A DNA stretch of 56,435 nt, taken from contig CAMUZQ010000007.1 in NCBI GenBank assembly GCA_947165275.1, positions 1 through 56,435 on the forward strand, given 5' to 3'. The notes under the pieces were generated by a model, which searched no databases, was not told the origin of the DNA, and saw nothing but the letters and a program-made list of their open reading frames with translations. The first letter of the stretch is position 1, and each line of letters opens with the position of its first letter. Positions 18,906-27,586 of this stretch are shown here, piece after piece. This stretch comes from an uncultured Lachnospiraceae bacterium (GTDB taxonomy: Bacteria; Bacillota; Clostridia; Lachnospirales; Lachnospiraceae). Position numbers and translations under genes: made by a program.

Positions 18906-19622
18906 ATGACTTACAGGGATTTAAAGATCGATATCTATGCCGATGGGGCGGATATCGCTAAGATGAAGAAACAGCATGAGGAGGGGTTCGTAAAAGGATT
19001 CACAACCAACCCAACGCTTATGAAGAAGGCGGGAGTTGAAGATTACGGGACCTTTGCAAGGGAAGCGGCGGAAGAGATCAGGGATGTGCCGCTGTCTTTT
19101 GAAGTATTTGCGGATGATTTTCCGGCCATGGAGGAGGAAGCGAAGGTTTTGTCTGCATTCGGAGATAATGTATATGTCAAGATCCCTGTGACCAATACAA
19201 AAGGTGAACACAGCACGGAGCTTATAAGGACTCTGTCAGGACAGGGTCTTAAATTAAACATTACTGCTGTATTTACCATAGAGCAGGTTAAAGAGGTGCT
19301 CGAAGCCCTCGATCCTTCTATACCCTCCATAGTTTCCATCTTTGCCGGACGCATCACAAATGCCGGAACAGATGCCGAACCTGTGATCAAAGAGACTGCA
19401 AGGCTCTGCCATGAGCACGGGAATTCAAAGGTTCTCTGGGCATCAAGCAGGGAGCTTTTTAATGTGATACAGGCAGAGAGGTCGGGAGCGGACATTATAA
19501 CCCTTACCGACGATCTGCTCCGTTCCCTTCCTACTATCGGCAAGGATCTGTATGAATATTCCCTTGATACGGTGAAGATGTTCTATAATGACGGGAAGGC
19601 GCTGGGGTACAGGATATTATGA
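18906..19622 (+). CDS. Transaldolase-family enzyme
   Basis: 238-residue transaldolase or fructose-6-phosphate-aldolase-like TIM barrel: FTTNPTLMKKAG near residue 33, YVKIPVT with the Schiff-base lysine, LNITAVFTIEQ, and SIFAGRITNAG. Sedoheptulose 7-phosphate is a transaldolase metabolite and the GmhA substrate, so placing this gene between gmhA and hddC suggests dedicated precursor supply. It is coupled to the next gene by a four-base overlap. Confidence 0.87.
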   Translation: MTYRDLKIDIYADGADIAKMKKQHEEGFVKGFTTNPTLMKKAGVEDYGTFAREAAEEIRDVPLSFEVFADDFPAMEEEAKVLSAFGDNVYVKIPVTNTKGEHSTELIRTLSGQGLKLNITAVFTIEQVKEVLEALDPSIPSIVSIFAGRITNAGTDAEPVIKETARLCHEHGNSKVLWASSRELFNVIQAERSGADIITLTDDLLRSLPTIGKDLYEYSLDTVKMFYNDGKALGYRIL

Positions 19623-20965
19623 TGCCTGCGCTCTTTGACATACAGGTAGTTGTGATGATGGGAGGCGTGGGATCGCGTCTGGGAGAGATCGTTGCATCCT
19701 GTCCGAAGCCTATGCTCCCTGTCTGGGAGAAGCCCTTTTTTGAATATGAATTAAAGCTTCTTACGGCAGCCGGTTTCAGGAAATTTCTGTTCTGTACCGG
19801 TTATCTCTCATCCGAAATAGAGGATCACTTTGGTACCGGTGAGAAGCTCGGGATCAGCATAGATTATCAGAGGGATGCCCGGGATGATATGGGAAAGACT
19901 CATCTTCTTGGGACCGGAGGCGCATTGAGACATGCATATCCGAAGCTTGAAGAGGATTTCATGCTGGTATATGCGGATTCCTTTATGGATATAGATTACA
20001 GGGAGGTGGTCTGCAGATATTTCAGTGCAAAGGAGAAGGGCGCTCTTTCTCTCATGACCCTGCTCCGCAATGACGGACTCTTTGATAAGAGCAATGTGAT
20101 ATATAAGGATGACAGGCTCGTCCTTTATGATAAGACTGACCCCGATCCTGAGATGGCTCATATTGATTACGGTGTGAATATGTTTTCACGTACCGTGCTC
20201 GAGGGATATGAGGACGGAGAGAGATTTGATCTCTCTGCCATCCAGCATGAGCTCTCCCTTGAGGGAAAGCTTGAAGGGCTTGTGGTCACCCGCAGGTTTT
20301 ATGAGATAGGAAGGCCGGAATCCTACAGGGAATTTACGGATTATGCCGCAGAGAGATTCGGACATCCGAAAAAGGCTGCTTTTCTGGACAGGGACGGGGT
20401 AATAAATGAAATAGTATATAATGAAGATACAGAGCTCCTTGATTCCCCGATGAAACCGGAGGAGCTGAAGCTTATCCCGGGAGCTGCAGATGCGGTAAGG
20501 AGGCTTAAGGAGGCAGGATTTTATGTGTTTATCATAACGAATCAGCCTGCTGCGGCTAAGGGTAAGACAGGGCTTGGCGATCTTTTTGATATAAATAAGA
20601 GGCTCAGAGAACTGATACCTGAGATAGACGAGGTCTTTGTCTGCTTCCATCATCCGAAGGGGGATGCAAGGTGCAGGGAGAGGAGCCTTATAAGGAAGTG
20701 CGGATGCCGCAAACCCGGGACAGGTCTTATAGAGGAGGCCTGCACAAGATATGCCGTAGACATGGCCGGATCCTTCATGGCAGGTGATTCTTATACCGAC
20801 ATTAAGTGCGGAAAGGCAGCGGGGCTTCGGACCGTATTCATAGGAGACTATAAATGTGATGTCTGTGCGAGACTTGAATTTGACAAGCCGGATATGACTG
20901 CGCCGGGTCTTTATGATGCAGTCTGTAAAATGGATTTGGAAAGAATACAGATCATAGATCAATGA
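19619..20965 (+). CDS. Fused HddC nucleotidyltransferase and GmhB phosphatase
   Basis: 448-residue fusion. Residues 8-240 are a sugar-phosphate nucleotidyltransferase: VVMMGGVGSRLGEI, then CPKPMLPV, and a VYADSFMDID metal site. Residues about 252-425 are a GmhB-type HAD phosphatase: FLDRDGVINE (D257, D259), ITNQ, the zinc loop with Cys-x-His-His then Cys, Cys-Gly-Cys and RKPG, and MAGDSYTDIKCG. In the D,D-heptose route GmhB removes the 7-phosphate after HddA phosphorylates C1, and HddC adds GMP; here both later steps sit in one chain. GTP use is inferred from the presence of an HddA-type kinase. Confidence 0.88.
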   Translation: MMPALFDIQVVVMMGGVGSRLGEIVASCPKPMLPVWEKPFFEYELKLLTAAGFRKFLFCTGYLSSEIEDHFGTGEKLGISIDYQRDARDDMGKTHLLGTGGALRHAYPKLEEDFMLVYADSFMDIDYREVVCRYFSAKEKGALSLMTLLRNDGLFDKSNVIYKDDRLVLYDKTDPDPEMAHIDYGVNMFSRTVLEGYEDGERFDLSAIQHELSLEGKLEGLVVTRRFYEIGRPESYREFTDYAAERFGHPKKAAFLDRDGVINEIVYNEDTELLDSPMKPEELKLIPGAADAVRRLKEAGFYVFIITNQPAAAKGKTGLGDLFDINKRLRELIPEIDEVFVCFHHPKGDARCRERSLIRKCGCRKPGTGLIEEACTRYAVDMAGSFMAGDSYTDIKCGKAAGLRTVFIGDYKCDVCARLEFDKPDMTAPGLYDAVCKMDLERIQIIDQ

Positions 20966-22269
20966 ATAGACGACTGATAAAAGATTATATTTGTCTGATA
21001 TATCCCATATTTACCCTTATTTATTTTCTTTATGTTTTTATAAGCTCCATAAGGACCGGGATAACGATGACTTTTTTTCTTGCACTGGGTATCGTAGGGA
21101 TATGCGTGCTCGGATATATTAAGGTGGATACCACGGAGGATAAGGTATTCAGCCTTTATGTGCTTTATAATCTTCTTTCGGGTATCTGGTGCGTATATTT
21201 CGGCATTCCTGTTTCGGTCTTTATAGGGGAAGTGTCCACTACATTGCTTCCCATGATGCTTTATTATGCGGGAAGGAGCTTTGATGAGGAGTACGCCGCA
21301 AAGTATTATCACGGCTTTATCCTGGCCGCTCTCCTTATGGGAGGGATAGGGGCTGTTTTCTATATATGGGCGCCTCAGTTCTATATCGATTTTTCTTATG
21401 TAAACGAGTTTATATCCAAGGCGGACGCTCCGACCATGAGGGTCAGGATGAATTCCATCATAGGCTCCGGGCCCATGGGGGCCTTCGTGGCTTATTCGAC
21501 CTGTGCTTCGGCGTATTTTCTGAGGAAAAAGGAGAAAAAGGAACGGATCATCGGAATGGTTTACATAATTTTATCCATTCTCTTTTCCTTCATGGCCAAT
21601 CAAAGATCTGCTATGTTCTGTGTGATAATGATGCTTGTATTCCTGAATCTGGTTGATTTTACGGTGGATAAGAACAAGCCTGTGAAATATCTCTGGATGG
21701 AGCTGGCCGGGATCGTGGCCTTAATGCTCGGCATATTCATCTTTGCCAGAGACGTATTTGAAAAATTCCGTATAAGACTGGCCTCTATACCGGAGGGCTT
21801 TGGCGAAAGGTCGGAGTCATGGATCGCCGCCGTCAATAATATGGTCAATTTCTGGATCGGAGACGGACTCGGAAGCCACGGTCACAGAGCAGCCGGCTAT
21901 CAGGATTATATCGTGGCTGACGGAGGGCTTGTAAAGCTGTATTCGGAAATGGGACTGATAGGGACGGCGATGATAATCTTTGTTGTCGCCTTAGTTTACA
22001 TAAAGTCTGCAAAGGAGCTGAGCCTCGCAGTTCCTGAGATTGCCATTATCACCTCGGCCATTTTGATGTCTATAGGTTCTAATGTCCTTGAGATGGAGCT
22101 CTGCGCTCCCATAGCCTATTTTGCCCTGGGAAGGGCGGTCAGGCTTCTGAATGACAGGAAGACCGCTGAGGAATATACAGGAGCCTTTTCGGATGGAGAG
22201 GATCCCAAAGAACATGAAGAGACAGGTGACGGAATGGAAGGTGTCCCTGCTGCGAAAGGGGAACTATGA
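20962..22269 (+). CDS. Wzy-like O-antigen polymerase/ligase-family membrane protein
   Basis: 435-residue polytopic protein with about 10-11 helices and a long periplasmic-type loop containing GDGLGSHGHR and RSESW, features of the Wzy/WaaL family that polymerises lipid-linked repeat units on the outer membrane face. The N-terminus is hydrophobic and the C-terminal 40 residues are acidic and cytoplasmic. Position among glycosyltransferases supports polymerase over ligase. Coupled on both sides by four-base overlaps. It carries three motif sites (21396 reverse, 21559, 21994), one being in Tyr-Val-Asn and two in Val-Tyr-Ile codons. Confidence 0.8.
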   Translation: MNRRLIKDYICLIYPIFTLIYFLYVFISSIRTGITMTFFLALGIVGICVLGYIKVDTTEDKVFSLYVLYNLLSGIWCVYFGIPVSVFIGEVSTTLLPMMLYYAGRSFDEEYAAKYYHGFILAALLMGGIGAVFYIWAPQFYIDFSYVNEFISKADAPTMRVRMNSIIGSGPMGAFVAYSTCASAYFLRKKEKKERIIGMVYIILSILFSFMANQRSAMFCVIMMLVFLNLVDFTVDKNKPVKYLWMELAGIVALMLGIFIFARDVFEKFRIRLASIPEGFGERSESWIAAVNNMVNFWIGDGLGSHGHRAAGYQDYIVADGGLVKLYSEMGLIGTAMIIFVVALVYIKSAKELSLAVPEIAIITSAILMSIGSNVLEMELCAPIAYFALGRAVRLLNDRKTAEEYTGAFSDGEDPKEHEETGDGMEGVPAAKGEL

Positions 22270-23342
22270 GACCGCTGGCGTTGTATCTTCCGCAATTCCA
22301 TGCATTTAAGGAAAATGATGAATGGTGGGGGAAGGGCTATACCGAGTGGACGGCCGTTAAAGGGGCAAAGCCTTTATTCTCCGGACATGAACAGCCCAGA
22401 GTTCCCTTCGACGGGGAATATTATGATCTGTCAGACCCCTCGGGCAAAACCTTTATCCGGCAGGCTGAGCTTGCCAGGGAATACGGAATATACGGCTTCG
22501 CCTTTTATCATTATTATTTCAGCGGGCATAAGCTCATGGAACGTCCCATGGAGATCCTGCTCGCTCATCCGGAAATAGATTTAAGATACTGTATAGCCTG
22601 GGCTAATGAGACCTGGCGCAGGGCCTGGTATGATTATAATGAAGAGATCCTGATGGAACAGACCTATGGCGGAGAGTCGGAGTGGAATGCGCATTTTGAT
22701 TATCTCCTCGGTTTTTTCAGGGATGAAAGATATATAAAGAAGGATGGAAGACCGGTCCTTTGTGTTTACCGTCCTGCAGATATCCGCGATCTGGCTGAAA
22801 TGAAGGAATGCTTTAACAGGCGGGCTGCGGAGGCGGGCTTCCCGGGTATCTTCCTGATCGGGGGGAGGACTGCCGTGGAGGAGGATACAAGAGGGATCAC
22901 CGATGCCTGTTATTATTTTGAACCGGGGTATTCGCTGAAGCACGGGCTTGGTTCTTTGAGGACTCTTGCTTATGATCTCTCCACTGGGACAGGACGGGTA
23001 ATCAATGCCGTAACTCACGGTAATAAGCTGGAACGGCGCATACCTGTAGACTGGATATATGATTCCATTCTTGGAAGGGAATATGCCGAAAACGAATTTC
23101 CGGGCATCATCGCGAGATGGGATAACACTCCGAGACGGAGGAATAAAGGACTTGTTTATACCGGAGCTTCTCCGGAGAAATTCGAAAAAACGTTATGTAA
23201 ACTAAATAAAAAGGTGTCCAAAGACTGTTTCGTTTTTATCAATGCCTGGAACGAGTGGGGTGAGGGAGCCATGCTTGAGCCGGATAAAGCTGAAGGCTAC
23301 GGATACCTTGAAGCAGTAAAAAAAGTGACGGAGGCTGTGTAA
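22266..23342 (+). CDS. WbsX-family / GH99-like protein
   Basis: 358-residue member of the WbsX family, related to glycoside hydrolase family 99. Seen: the N-terminal IAxYLPQFH-type start (LALYLPQFHAFKEND), WWGKGYTEW, YGFAFYHYYFSG, CIAWANETWRRAW and INAWNEWGEGA. The family is common in surface polysaccharide loci, where it is annotated as a glycosyltransferase or endo-acting hydrolase; which applies here is open. Confidence 0.85.
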   Translation: MRPLALYLPQFHAFKENDEWWGKGYTEWTAVKGAKPLFSGHEQPRVPFDGEYYDLSDPSGKTFIRQAELAREYGIYGFAFYHYYFSGHKLMERPMEILLAHPEIDLRYCIAWANETWRRAWYDYNEEILMEQTYGGESEWNAHFDYLLGFFRDERYIKKDGRPVLCVYRPADIRDLAEMKECFNRRAAEAGFPGIFLIGGRTAVEEDTRGITDACYYFEPGYSLKHGLGSLRTLAYDLSTGTGRVINAVTHGNKLERRIPVDWIYDSILGREYAENEFPGIIARWDNTPRRRNKGLVYTGASPEKFEKTLCKLNKKVSKDCFVFINAWNEWGEGAMLEPDKAEGYGYLEAVKKVTEAV

Positions 23343-23344
23343 AT

Positions 23345-24322
23345 ATGATAATAGTAAGAAGTCCCCTGAGGATATCACTGGGCGGAGGAGGGACAGATCT
23401 TCCTTCATATTATGAGGAGAATGAAGGCTTTCTGATCACAGCCGCCATGAATAAGTTCGTTTACATAACTATGCACGAGAATTTCAATGATGAAATACTC
23501 GTGAAATATTCAAAAAACGAGAACGTCCGGAATGCTGAGGAAATAAAGCATCCCATATTCAGGGAATGCATCAGGATGCTGGATCTCGGAAGGGAAAGCT
23601 TTGAGATACAGTCCATGGCGGATATTCCCGCGGGAACGGGACTTGGATCCTCGAGCAGCTTCACGACGGCCCTGCTGAAATGCCTGCATGAATATAAGGG
23701 TGAGCTTGTGACAGCAGAGGAGCTTGCAAGAGAGGCCTGCGAGATAGAGATGGTCAGGCTTAAGGAGCCTATAGGTAAGCAGGATCAGTATATAGCAGCC
23801 TATGGCGGGATCAGAGCCATGTGGTTCCGTAAGGACGGTACCGTGGATGTCGAGAACGTGAATATGTCGAGGGACACTCTGTATAATCTTGAAGATAATC
23901 TGATTCTTTATTTCACCGGCTTTGAAAGATCTGCTTCCCAGATCCTCAAGGAGCAGGATGACAAGACCAGGGCAGCCGATACGGATATGAAGTCAAATCT
24001 CGATATGGTCAAGCAGATGGGTCTTGACAGCAGGAAGGCTTTTGAAACGGGGGACCTCAGGAGGTTTGCCGAGATCATGAAGCATCACTGGGAGGTCAAG
24101 AAGAAGCGCTCTGGGAAGATGTCAAATCCAAGGATAGACGAATGGTACGATCATGCAATGGCAAACGGCGCACTGGGAGGCAAGCTCATCGGAGCCGGGG
24201 GAGGAGGTTTTTTGATGTTTTATTCCGAGGATAAGGTACACCTCCGCGAAGCAATGCAAAAGACCGGTCTGAAGGAGGTCCGTTTTCATTTCGAAAACCA
24301 GGGGACGAGACTTATATATTAG
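23345..24322 (+). CDS. hddA: GHMP kinase, D-glycero-D-manno-heptose 7-phosphate kinase (HddA-like)
   Basis: 325-residue GHMP-superfamily kinase: PLRISLGGGGTDLPSYY at the N-terminus, the ATP loop IPAGTGLGSSSSFTTALL near residue 95, and GAGGGGFLMFY near the C-terminus. HddA makes heptose 1,7-bisphosphate in the GDP-D,D-heptose pathway. It is separated from gmhA and the hddC-gmhB fusion by the polymerase and WbsX genes but is in the same run. GGAGG precedes the ATG. A strong hairpin terminator follows. Motif site at 23459-23468. Confidence 0.87.
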   Translation: MIIVRSPLRISLGGGGTDLPSYYEENEGFLITAAMNKFVYITMHENFNDEILVKYSKNENVRNAEEIKHPIFRECIRMLDLGRESFEIQSMADIPAGTGLGSSSSFTTALLKCLHEYKGELVTAEELAREACEIEMVRLKEPIGKQDQYIAAYGGIRAMWFRKDGTVDVENVNMSRDTLYNLEDNLILYFTGFERSASQILKEQDDKTRAADTDMKSNLDMVKQMGLDSRKAFETGDLRRFAEIMKHHWEVKKKRSGKMSNPRIDEWYDHAMANGALGGKLIGAGGGGFLMFYSEDKVHLREAMQKTGLKEVRFHFENQGTRLIY

Positions 24323-24334
24323 TATATATTGTAA

Positions 24335-24359
24335 ACCCGCCTGTGAAAGGCGGGCTTTT
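24335..24359 (+). terminator. Terminator of the heptose operon
   Basis: CCCGCC (24336-24341) pairs with GGCGGG (24349-24354), 7-base loop, followed by CTTTTA. It sits between the convergent hddA and GT2 genes and touches the GT2 stop codon; the reverse strand also has a short T-rich end (GTTTAC), so it may stop both transcripts. Confidence 0.75.
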
Positions 24360-25371
24360 ACTGGAATTTTTTGTTTTCGGCTATCTGCTCCACATGCTTC
24401 CTTGTGATATATGCAAGCAGTCCGGGAGCGTAAAGGGCAAGGAGCCTCTTTATCCGGAGAGACCTGCCGATCTCGGGATTTGAGGATATGCTTTTTCCTA
24501 TGGAGCGGATATATTCCATATGCTCCTTATACCTCTTTCTCATCCGTTCATTATCGGATTCCTGACCCTTGAAATATAGAAGATAATTCTGTATGCAGGT
24601 AAGGTGGTCATACAGCAGGAAGGAATCAGCGAGATTTCTGAGCTCCGGCGCTGTCTTGCAGGCGAAATCACAGAATTCCGTATCTGCGTCCGTATTATAT
24701 TCCGCCATATCCCTGACTCTTGAAAGACTGTTTCCTCTTACCCTGTAATGGTAGAGGGGAGTGGTATCATATACTATCCTTCCGGCCTTTGCCAGAGCCT
24801 TGTCTATTACATATCTGTCCTCCAGATATCTGTCGTCCGGAAAACGCAGTCCTTCGAATATTGAAGCTTCAAAGAGCTTGTCCCAGCAATGGAAGAAGAA
24901 GCCGGTGCCTTTAAGTATCATTTCGAAGGAAGCACCGGGATCCATGTCCCTGACAGGAGAAGCAGGATCCGGTTCCGAGTGGTCTTCATATTCGCAGTAT
25001 TTGCCGCAGACCGAGATGCGGGCATTATGCTCAATCAAGTTTACATAAAGTTTCTCGAACATATCCGGTTCAGCCCAGTCATCGCCGTCGACAAAACCGA
25101 TATAGTCTCCCGTTACTGCATCTAATCCCTGGTTTCTGGCGTCCCCGGTTCCTTTTGCGGGGGTGACGACCAGTTTTATCCTGGGATCCTTTGCGGCATA
25201 TTCCTTACATATGTCAAGATCTCCGCTGTTCTTCCCCTCCCTGATCCCGACTACAAGTATGATCTCAAGGTTTACATAAGTTTGAGCCAGCATACTCTCA
25301 ACAGCCTTGGGAAGAAATTCCTCTACATTAAATATAATGGAAATAATTGAAATCTTCGGCTTTTCATTCAT
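24358..25371 (-). CDS. Glycosyltransferase family 2
   Basis: 337-residue GT-A enzyme: ISIISIIFNVEEFLPKAVESMLAQT at the start, then the metal-binding FVDGDDWAEPD (about residues 92-102) and LEDRYVIDKAL. The C-terminus is basic, perhaps membrane-associated. It is the only glycosyltransferase transcribed against the rest in this part of the locus. On its strand TATAATGGAGCC directly precedes the ATG, so a promoter here would give an almost leaderless message. Two GTTTACATAA sites (25039, 25270), both on Tyr-Val-Asn codons. Confidence 0.82.
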   Translation of the reverse strand: MNEKPKISIISIIFNVEEFLPKAVESMLAQTYVNLEIILVVGIREGKNSGDLDICKEYAAKDPRIKLVVTPAKGTGDARNQGLDAVTGDYIGFVDGDDWAEPDMFEKLYVNLIEHNARISVCGKYCEYEDHSEPDPASPVRDMDPGASFEMILKGTGFFFHCWDKLFEASIFEGLRFPDDRYLEDRYVIDKALAKAGRIVYDTTPLYHYRVRGNSLSRVRDMAEYNTDADTEFCDFACKTAPELRNLADSFLLYDHLTCIQNYLLYFKGQESDNERMRKRYKEHMEYIRSIGKSISSNPEIGRSLRIKRLLALYAPGLLAYITRKHVEQIAENKKFQ

Positions 25372-25454
25372 GGCTCCATTATATCACAGATTATTGATTT
25401 TTTGCGGACGAAAGCGGGTCGGTGGTTGAATAATAATAACAAACAGGTTACTGA

Positions 25455-25483
25455 TTGTATGGGCGGATTATCTTTGCTATAAT
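25455..25483 (+). promoter_or_regulatory. Sigma-A-type promoter for the ABC transporter operon
   Basis: TTGTAT (25455-25460) and TATAAT (25478-25483) with a 17-base spacer. It lies about 210 bases upstream of the substrate-binding protein, giving a long leader that includes the remnant coding tail. Confidence 0.65.
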
Positions 25484-25513
25484 ATCGCTGTCAGATTTGG
25501 CTTTTTTTATTAA

Positions 25514-25606
25514 TTATTCGCTGATACGGATCTGAACCCTGACACGGTAACAGCAAAACTCTCCAACATGGACGGCTACGCCTTCAATCTGATCTACAAG
25601 GACTGA
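25514..25606 (+). pseudogene. Remnant C-terminal coding tail
   Basis: Reads as about 30 residues of protein-like sequence (containing TAKLSNMDGYAFNLIYKD) ending at a TGA (25604-25606), with an in-frame stop directly before it and no start codon. It looks like the 3' end of a gene whose body is gone, consistent with a deletion or insertion boundary. The parent gene was not recognised. Confidence 0.4.
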
Positions 25607-25694
25607 AGGATCTGATCGTAAAAGGACGGTGCAGGGACAAGAACGCAATAAGTTGTACTGATCAAATATTCTTGGTTTTAAGAAAGGAGTAAAA

Positions 25695-26888
25695 ATGAAA
25701 AAATCAATATCCATGTTGTTAATGCTGGCATTGATTGTCGGCTCTTTTGCAGGTTGCGGTCAGGCGGAGCAGACAGCGCCTGCCGCACAGGCGGACGCTG
25801 CCGCGGAAACAGCCCCTTCGGAGGAAACAGCTGCCGGAGCCCGGACAGAGGAAACTACACAGGCAGAGGAAAATGACCGGGCAGAAGAAGCTGCCCAGGC
25901 GGCTTCTAGCGCATCTGAAACCACAGACAACGCCGAAGTTGTAGAGATAAAGACGGGCGTTCTTTCCTATCTGAATCAGTCTGAGGAGGATTACGCCTCG
26001 GGTGAGACCCCTAAAAGTGCTGCCATAGCTTATCTTGTCAGCAATGGCTATGTGAATAATGCTGCAGAGAAACCTGAGGGAAATGATGGAAAGCCACTGA
26101 TAAAGATCACGTACTATGACACTCTGGACTCCATGGTGATGGCTCTGCAGAGCGGTGATGAGAAGATGATCCAGCTGCCGGAAAGCACAGCGGACTATCT
26201 CTGTGCCAATAATGATGATCTGGTTAAAAACCTGAGTCTCAGCGAAAAGTCTGCGGATGGCTTTGGAAAGGCGCTGATCAACCGACTGAGCTCCGCCTAC
26301 TCCTTCATGATGACTGAGGATCATGCAGATCTGTGCGAGGAGTTCAACAGCGCAATCAAGGACATGGCGCAGGATAAAACCCTTGATAATCTGACTCAGA
26401 AATATATTTACGATGTGATCAACGGTGGAGAGATCGAGACCATTGAATTTGAAAAGAACGACGGCGATACGATCCGCGTAGCGGTCACCGGATGCCTTCC
26501 CCCGCTGGACTATGTGGCAGCGGACGGCACTTTCGCCGGTTTTAACACAGCGTTTCTTGCGGAGCTGGGTAAAAGGCTGCATAAGAACATTGAACTGGTT
26601 CAGGTGGACAGCATAGGCCGTGCGGCGGCACTGGCCTCCGGCGCGGTGGACGTTGTATTCTGGGCTCGCAGCTATACCGGTCCGATAGCAGGCATGAGCC
26701 AGGAGGAGTTCGAACAGTTCCGGAAGAAGCAGAGGGCGGGATTTACCGATGAGGAGATCGCTTTGATGGATTCCCTGCATGGTAATAAACAATTCAGCGA
26801 GAATGCAAGGCGGGACATCCCTGAGGGCATGATCTGCACCATACCTTACTTTACGGATTTTACGACTGTTGTCACCCTCAAAGAGTGA
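25695..26888 (+). CDS. Amino-acid ABC transporter substrate-binding lipoprotein, rearranged
   Basis: 397-residue lipoprotein. The signal peptide ends in a lipobox with the cysteine in FAGCG (about residue 21). An Ala/Glu-rich linker runs to about residue 75. Two SBP-family-3-like parts follow: residues about 77-240 resemble the C-terminal lobe (ending DNLTQKYIYD), and residues about 253-395 begin IRVAVTGCLPPLDY like the N-terminal lobe. The usual order is N-lobe first, so this is either a permuted or a doubled and truncated binding protein. Typical members are near 270 residues. The ligand is unknown; the permease and ATPase are of the polar amino acid type. Confidence 0.75.
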   Translation: MKKSISMLLMLALIVGSFAGCGQAEQTAPAAQADAAAETAPSEETAAGARTEETTQAEENDRAEEAAQAASSASETTDNAEVVEIKTGVLSYLNQSEEDYASGETPKSAAIAYLVSNGYVNNAAEKPEGNDGKPLIKITYYDTLDSMVMALQSGDEKMIQLPESTADYLCANNDDLVKNLSLSEKSADGFGKALINRLSSAYSFMMTEDHADLCEEFNSAIKDMAQDKTLDNLTQKYIYDVINGGEIETIEFEKNDGDTIRVAVTGCLPPLDYVAADGTFAGFNTAFLAELGKRLHKNIELVQVDSIGRAAALASGAVDVVFWARSYTGPIAGMSQEEFEQFRKKQRAGFTDEEIALMDSLHGNKQFSENARRDIPEGMICTIPYFTDFTTVVTLKE

Positions 26889-26905
26889 CCGGATAGAAAA
26901 AATCT

Positions 26906-27586
26906 GTGACACTTGCTGACAAGTTATATAAAATACTGATTCAGGGCGGTTCCTGGAAGACAATACTGACCGGACTTAAGACTACGATATTGATCTCTGT
27001 TGCCGCCCTGATTCTGGGTACGCTGCTGGGGGCGTTTGTCTGTCTTCTGCACACCCGCAAAAATCCGATCTTACGGGGTATTGCCTCGGTTTACATTGCT
27101 GTATTGCGGGGAACTCCGGTGCTGATGCTTCTTCTTTTGCTTTATTACGTTGTGCTGGCTCGAACCGGGATAGGACCCCTGACTGTGGCAGTGTTCGCCT
27201 TTGCAATGAACGTATCCGCCCATGTGGCGGAGCTTTTGCGTTCGTCCCTGGATGCCGCCGACAAAGGCCAGAATGATGCTGCGCGGACGCTGGGCTTCTC
27301 GGCGTGGGATGCTTTCCGCCTGGTTACGCTGCCTCAGGTGCTGCACATTGCAAAACCGGTCTATCAGTCCACCATCGTCAATCTGATCCAATGGACCAGT
27401 GTGGTGGGCTATGTAACCATTACGGATCTGACCCGGGTCATCAATAATACCGCCGCAAGAACGATGCAGCCGTTTCTGACGATCAGCATCGGGATGTTGC
27501 TCTATCTCTCCTTAAGCTATCTGGTCTATGGCATTTTTGCGCTCACTGACCGAAAAAAAGAGGTGCGGAGCAATGAGTTTGATTGA
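26906..27586 (+). CDS. Amino-acid ABC transporter permease
   Basis: 226-residue inner-membrane permease of the HisM/GlnP type with about five helices. Seen: the N-terminal ILIQGGSWKTILTGLKTTI, RGTPVLMLLLLLYYV, and the EAA-loop region DAARTLGFSAWDAFRLVTLPQ which contacts the ATPase. The start is GTG at 26906, 17 bases after the SBP stop, since no ATG gives the full family N-terminus. It overlaps the ATPase gene by 14 bases. Confidence 0.87.
   Translation: MTLADKLYKILIQGGSWKTILTGLKTTILISVAALILGTLLGAFVCLLHTRKNPILRGIASVYIAVLRGTPVLMLLLLLYYVVLARTGIGPLTVAVFAFAMNVSAHVAELLRSSLDAADKGQNDAARTLGFSAWDAFRLVTLPQVLHIAKPVYQSTIVNLIQWTSVVGYVTITDLTRVINNTAARTMQPFLTISIGMLLYLSLSYLVYGIFALTDRKKEVRSNEFD

Larger units (their letters stand above)
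25372..25694. other. Left junction of the ABC-transporter insert
   Basis: 323 bases with no intact gene. They hold a clear promoter (25455-25483), a short open tail of a broken gene (25514-25606), and an AAAGGAG ribosome site before the substrate-binding protein. Base and codon character changes here from the ATA/AGA-rich polysaccharide genes to the more GC-rich transporter genes. Confidence 0.5.

Noticed and set aside
25719-26963. 414-residue open frame on the minus strand across the substrate-binding protein gene
   Set aside because: It is antisense to a clear lipoprotein gene, rich in Arg/Cys/Leu in the way of shadow frames, and has no ribosome site or recognisable domain.
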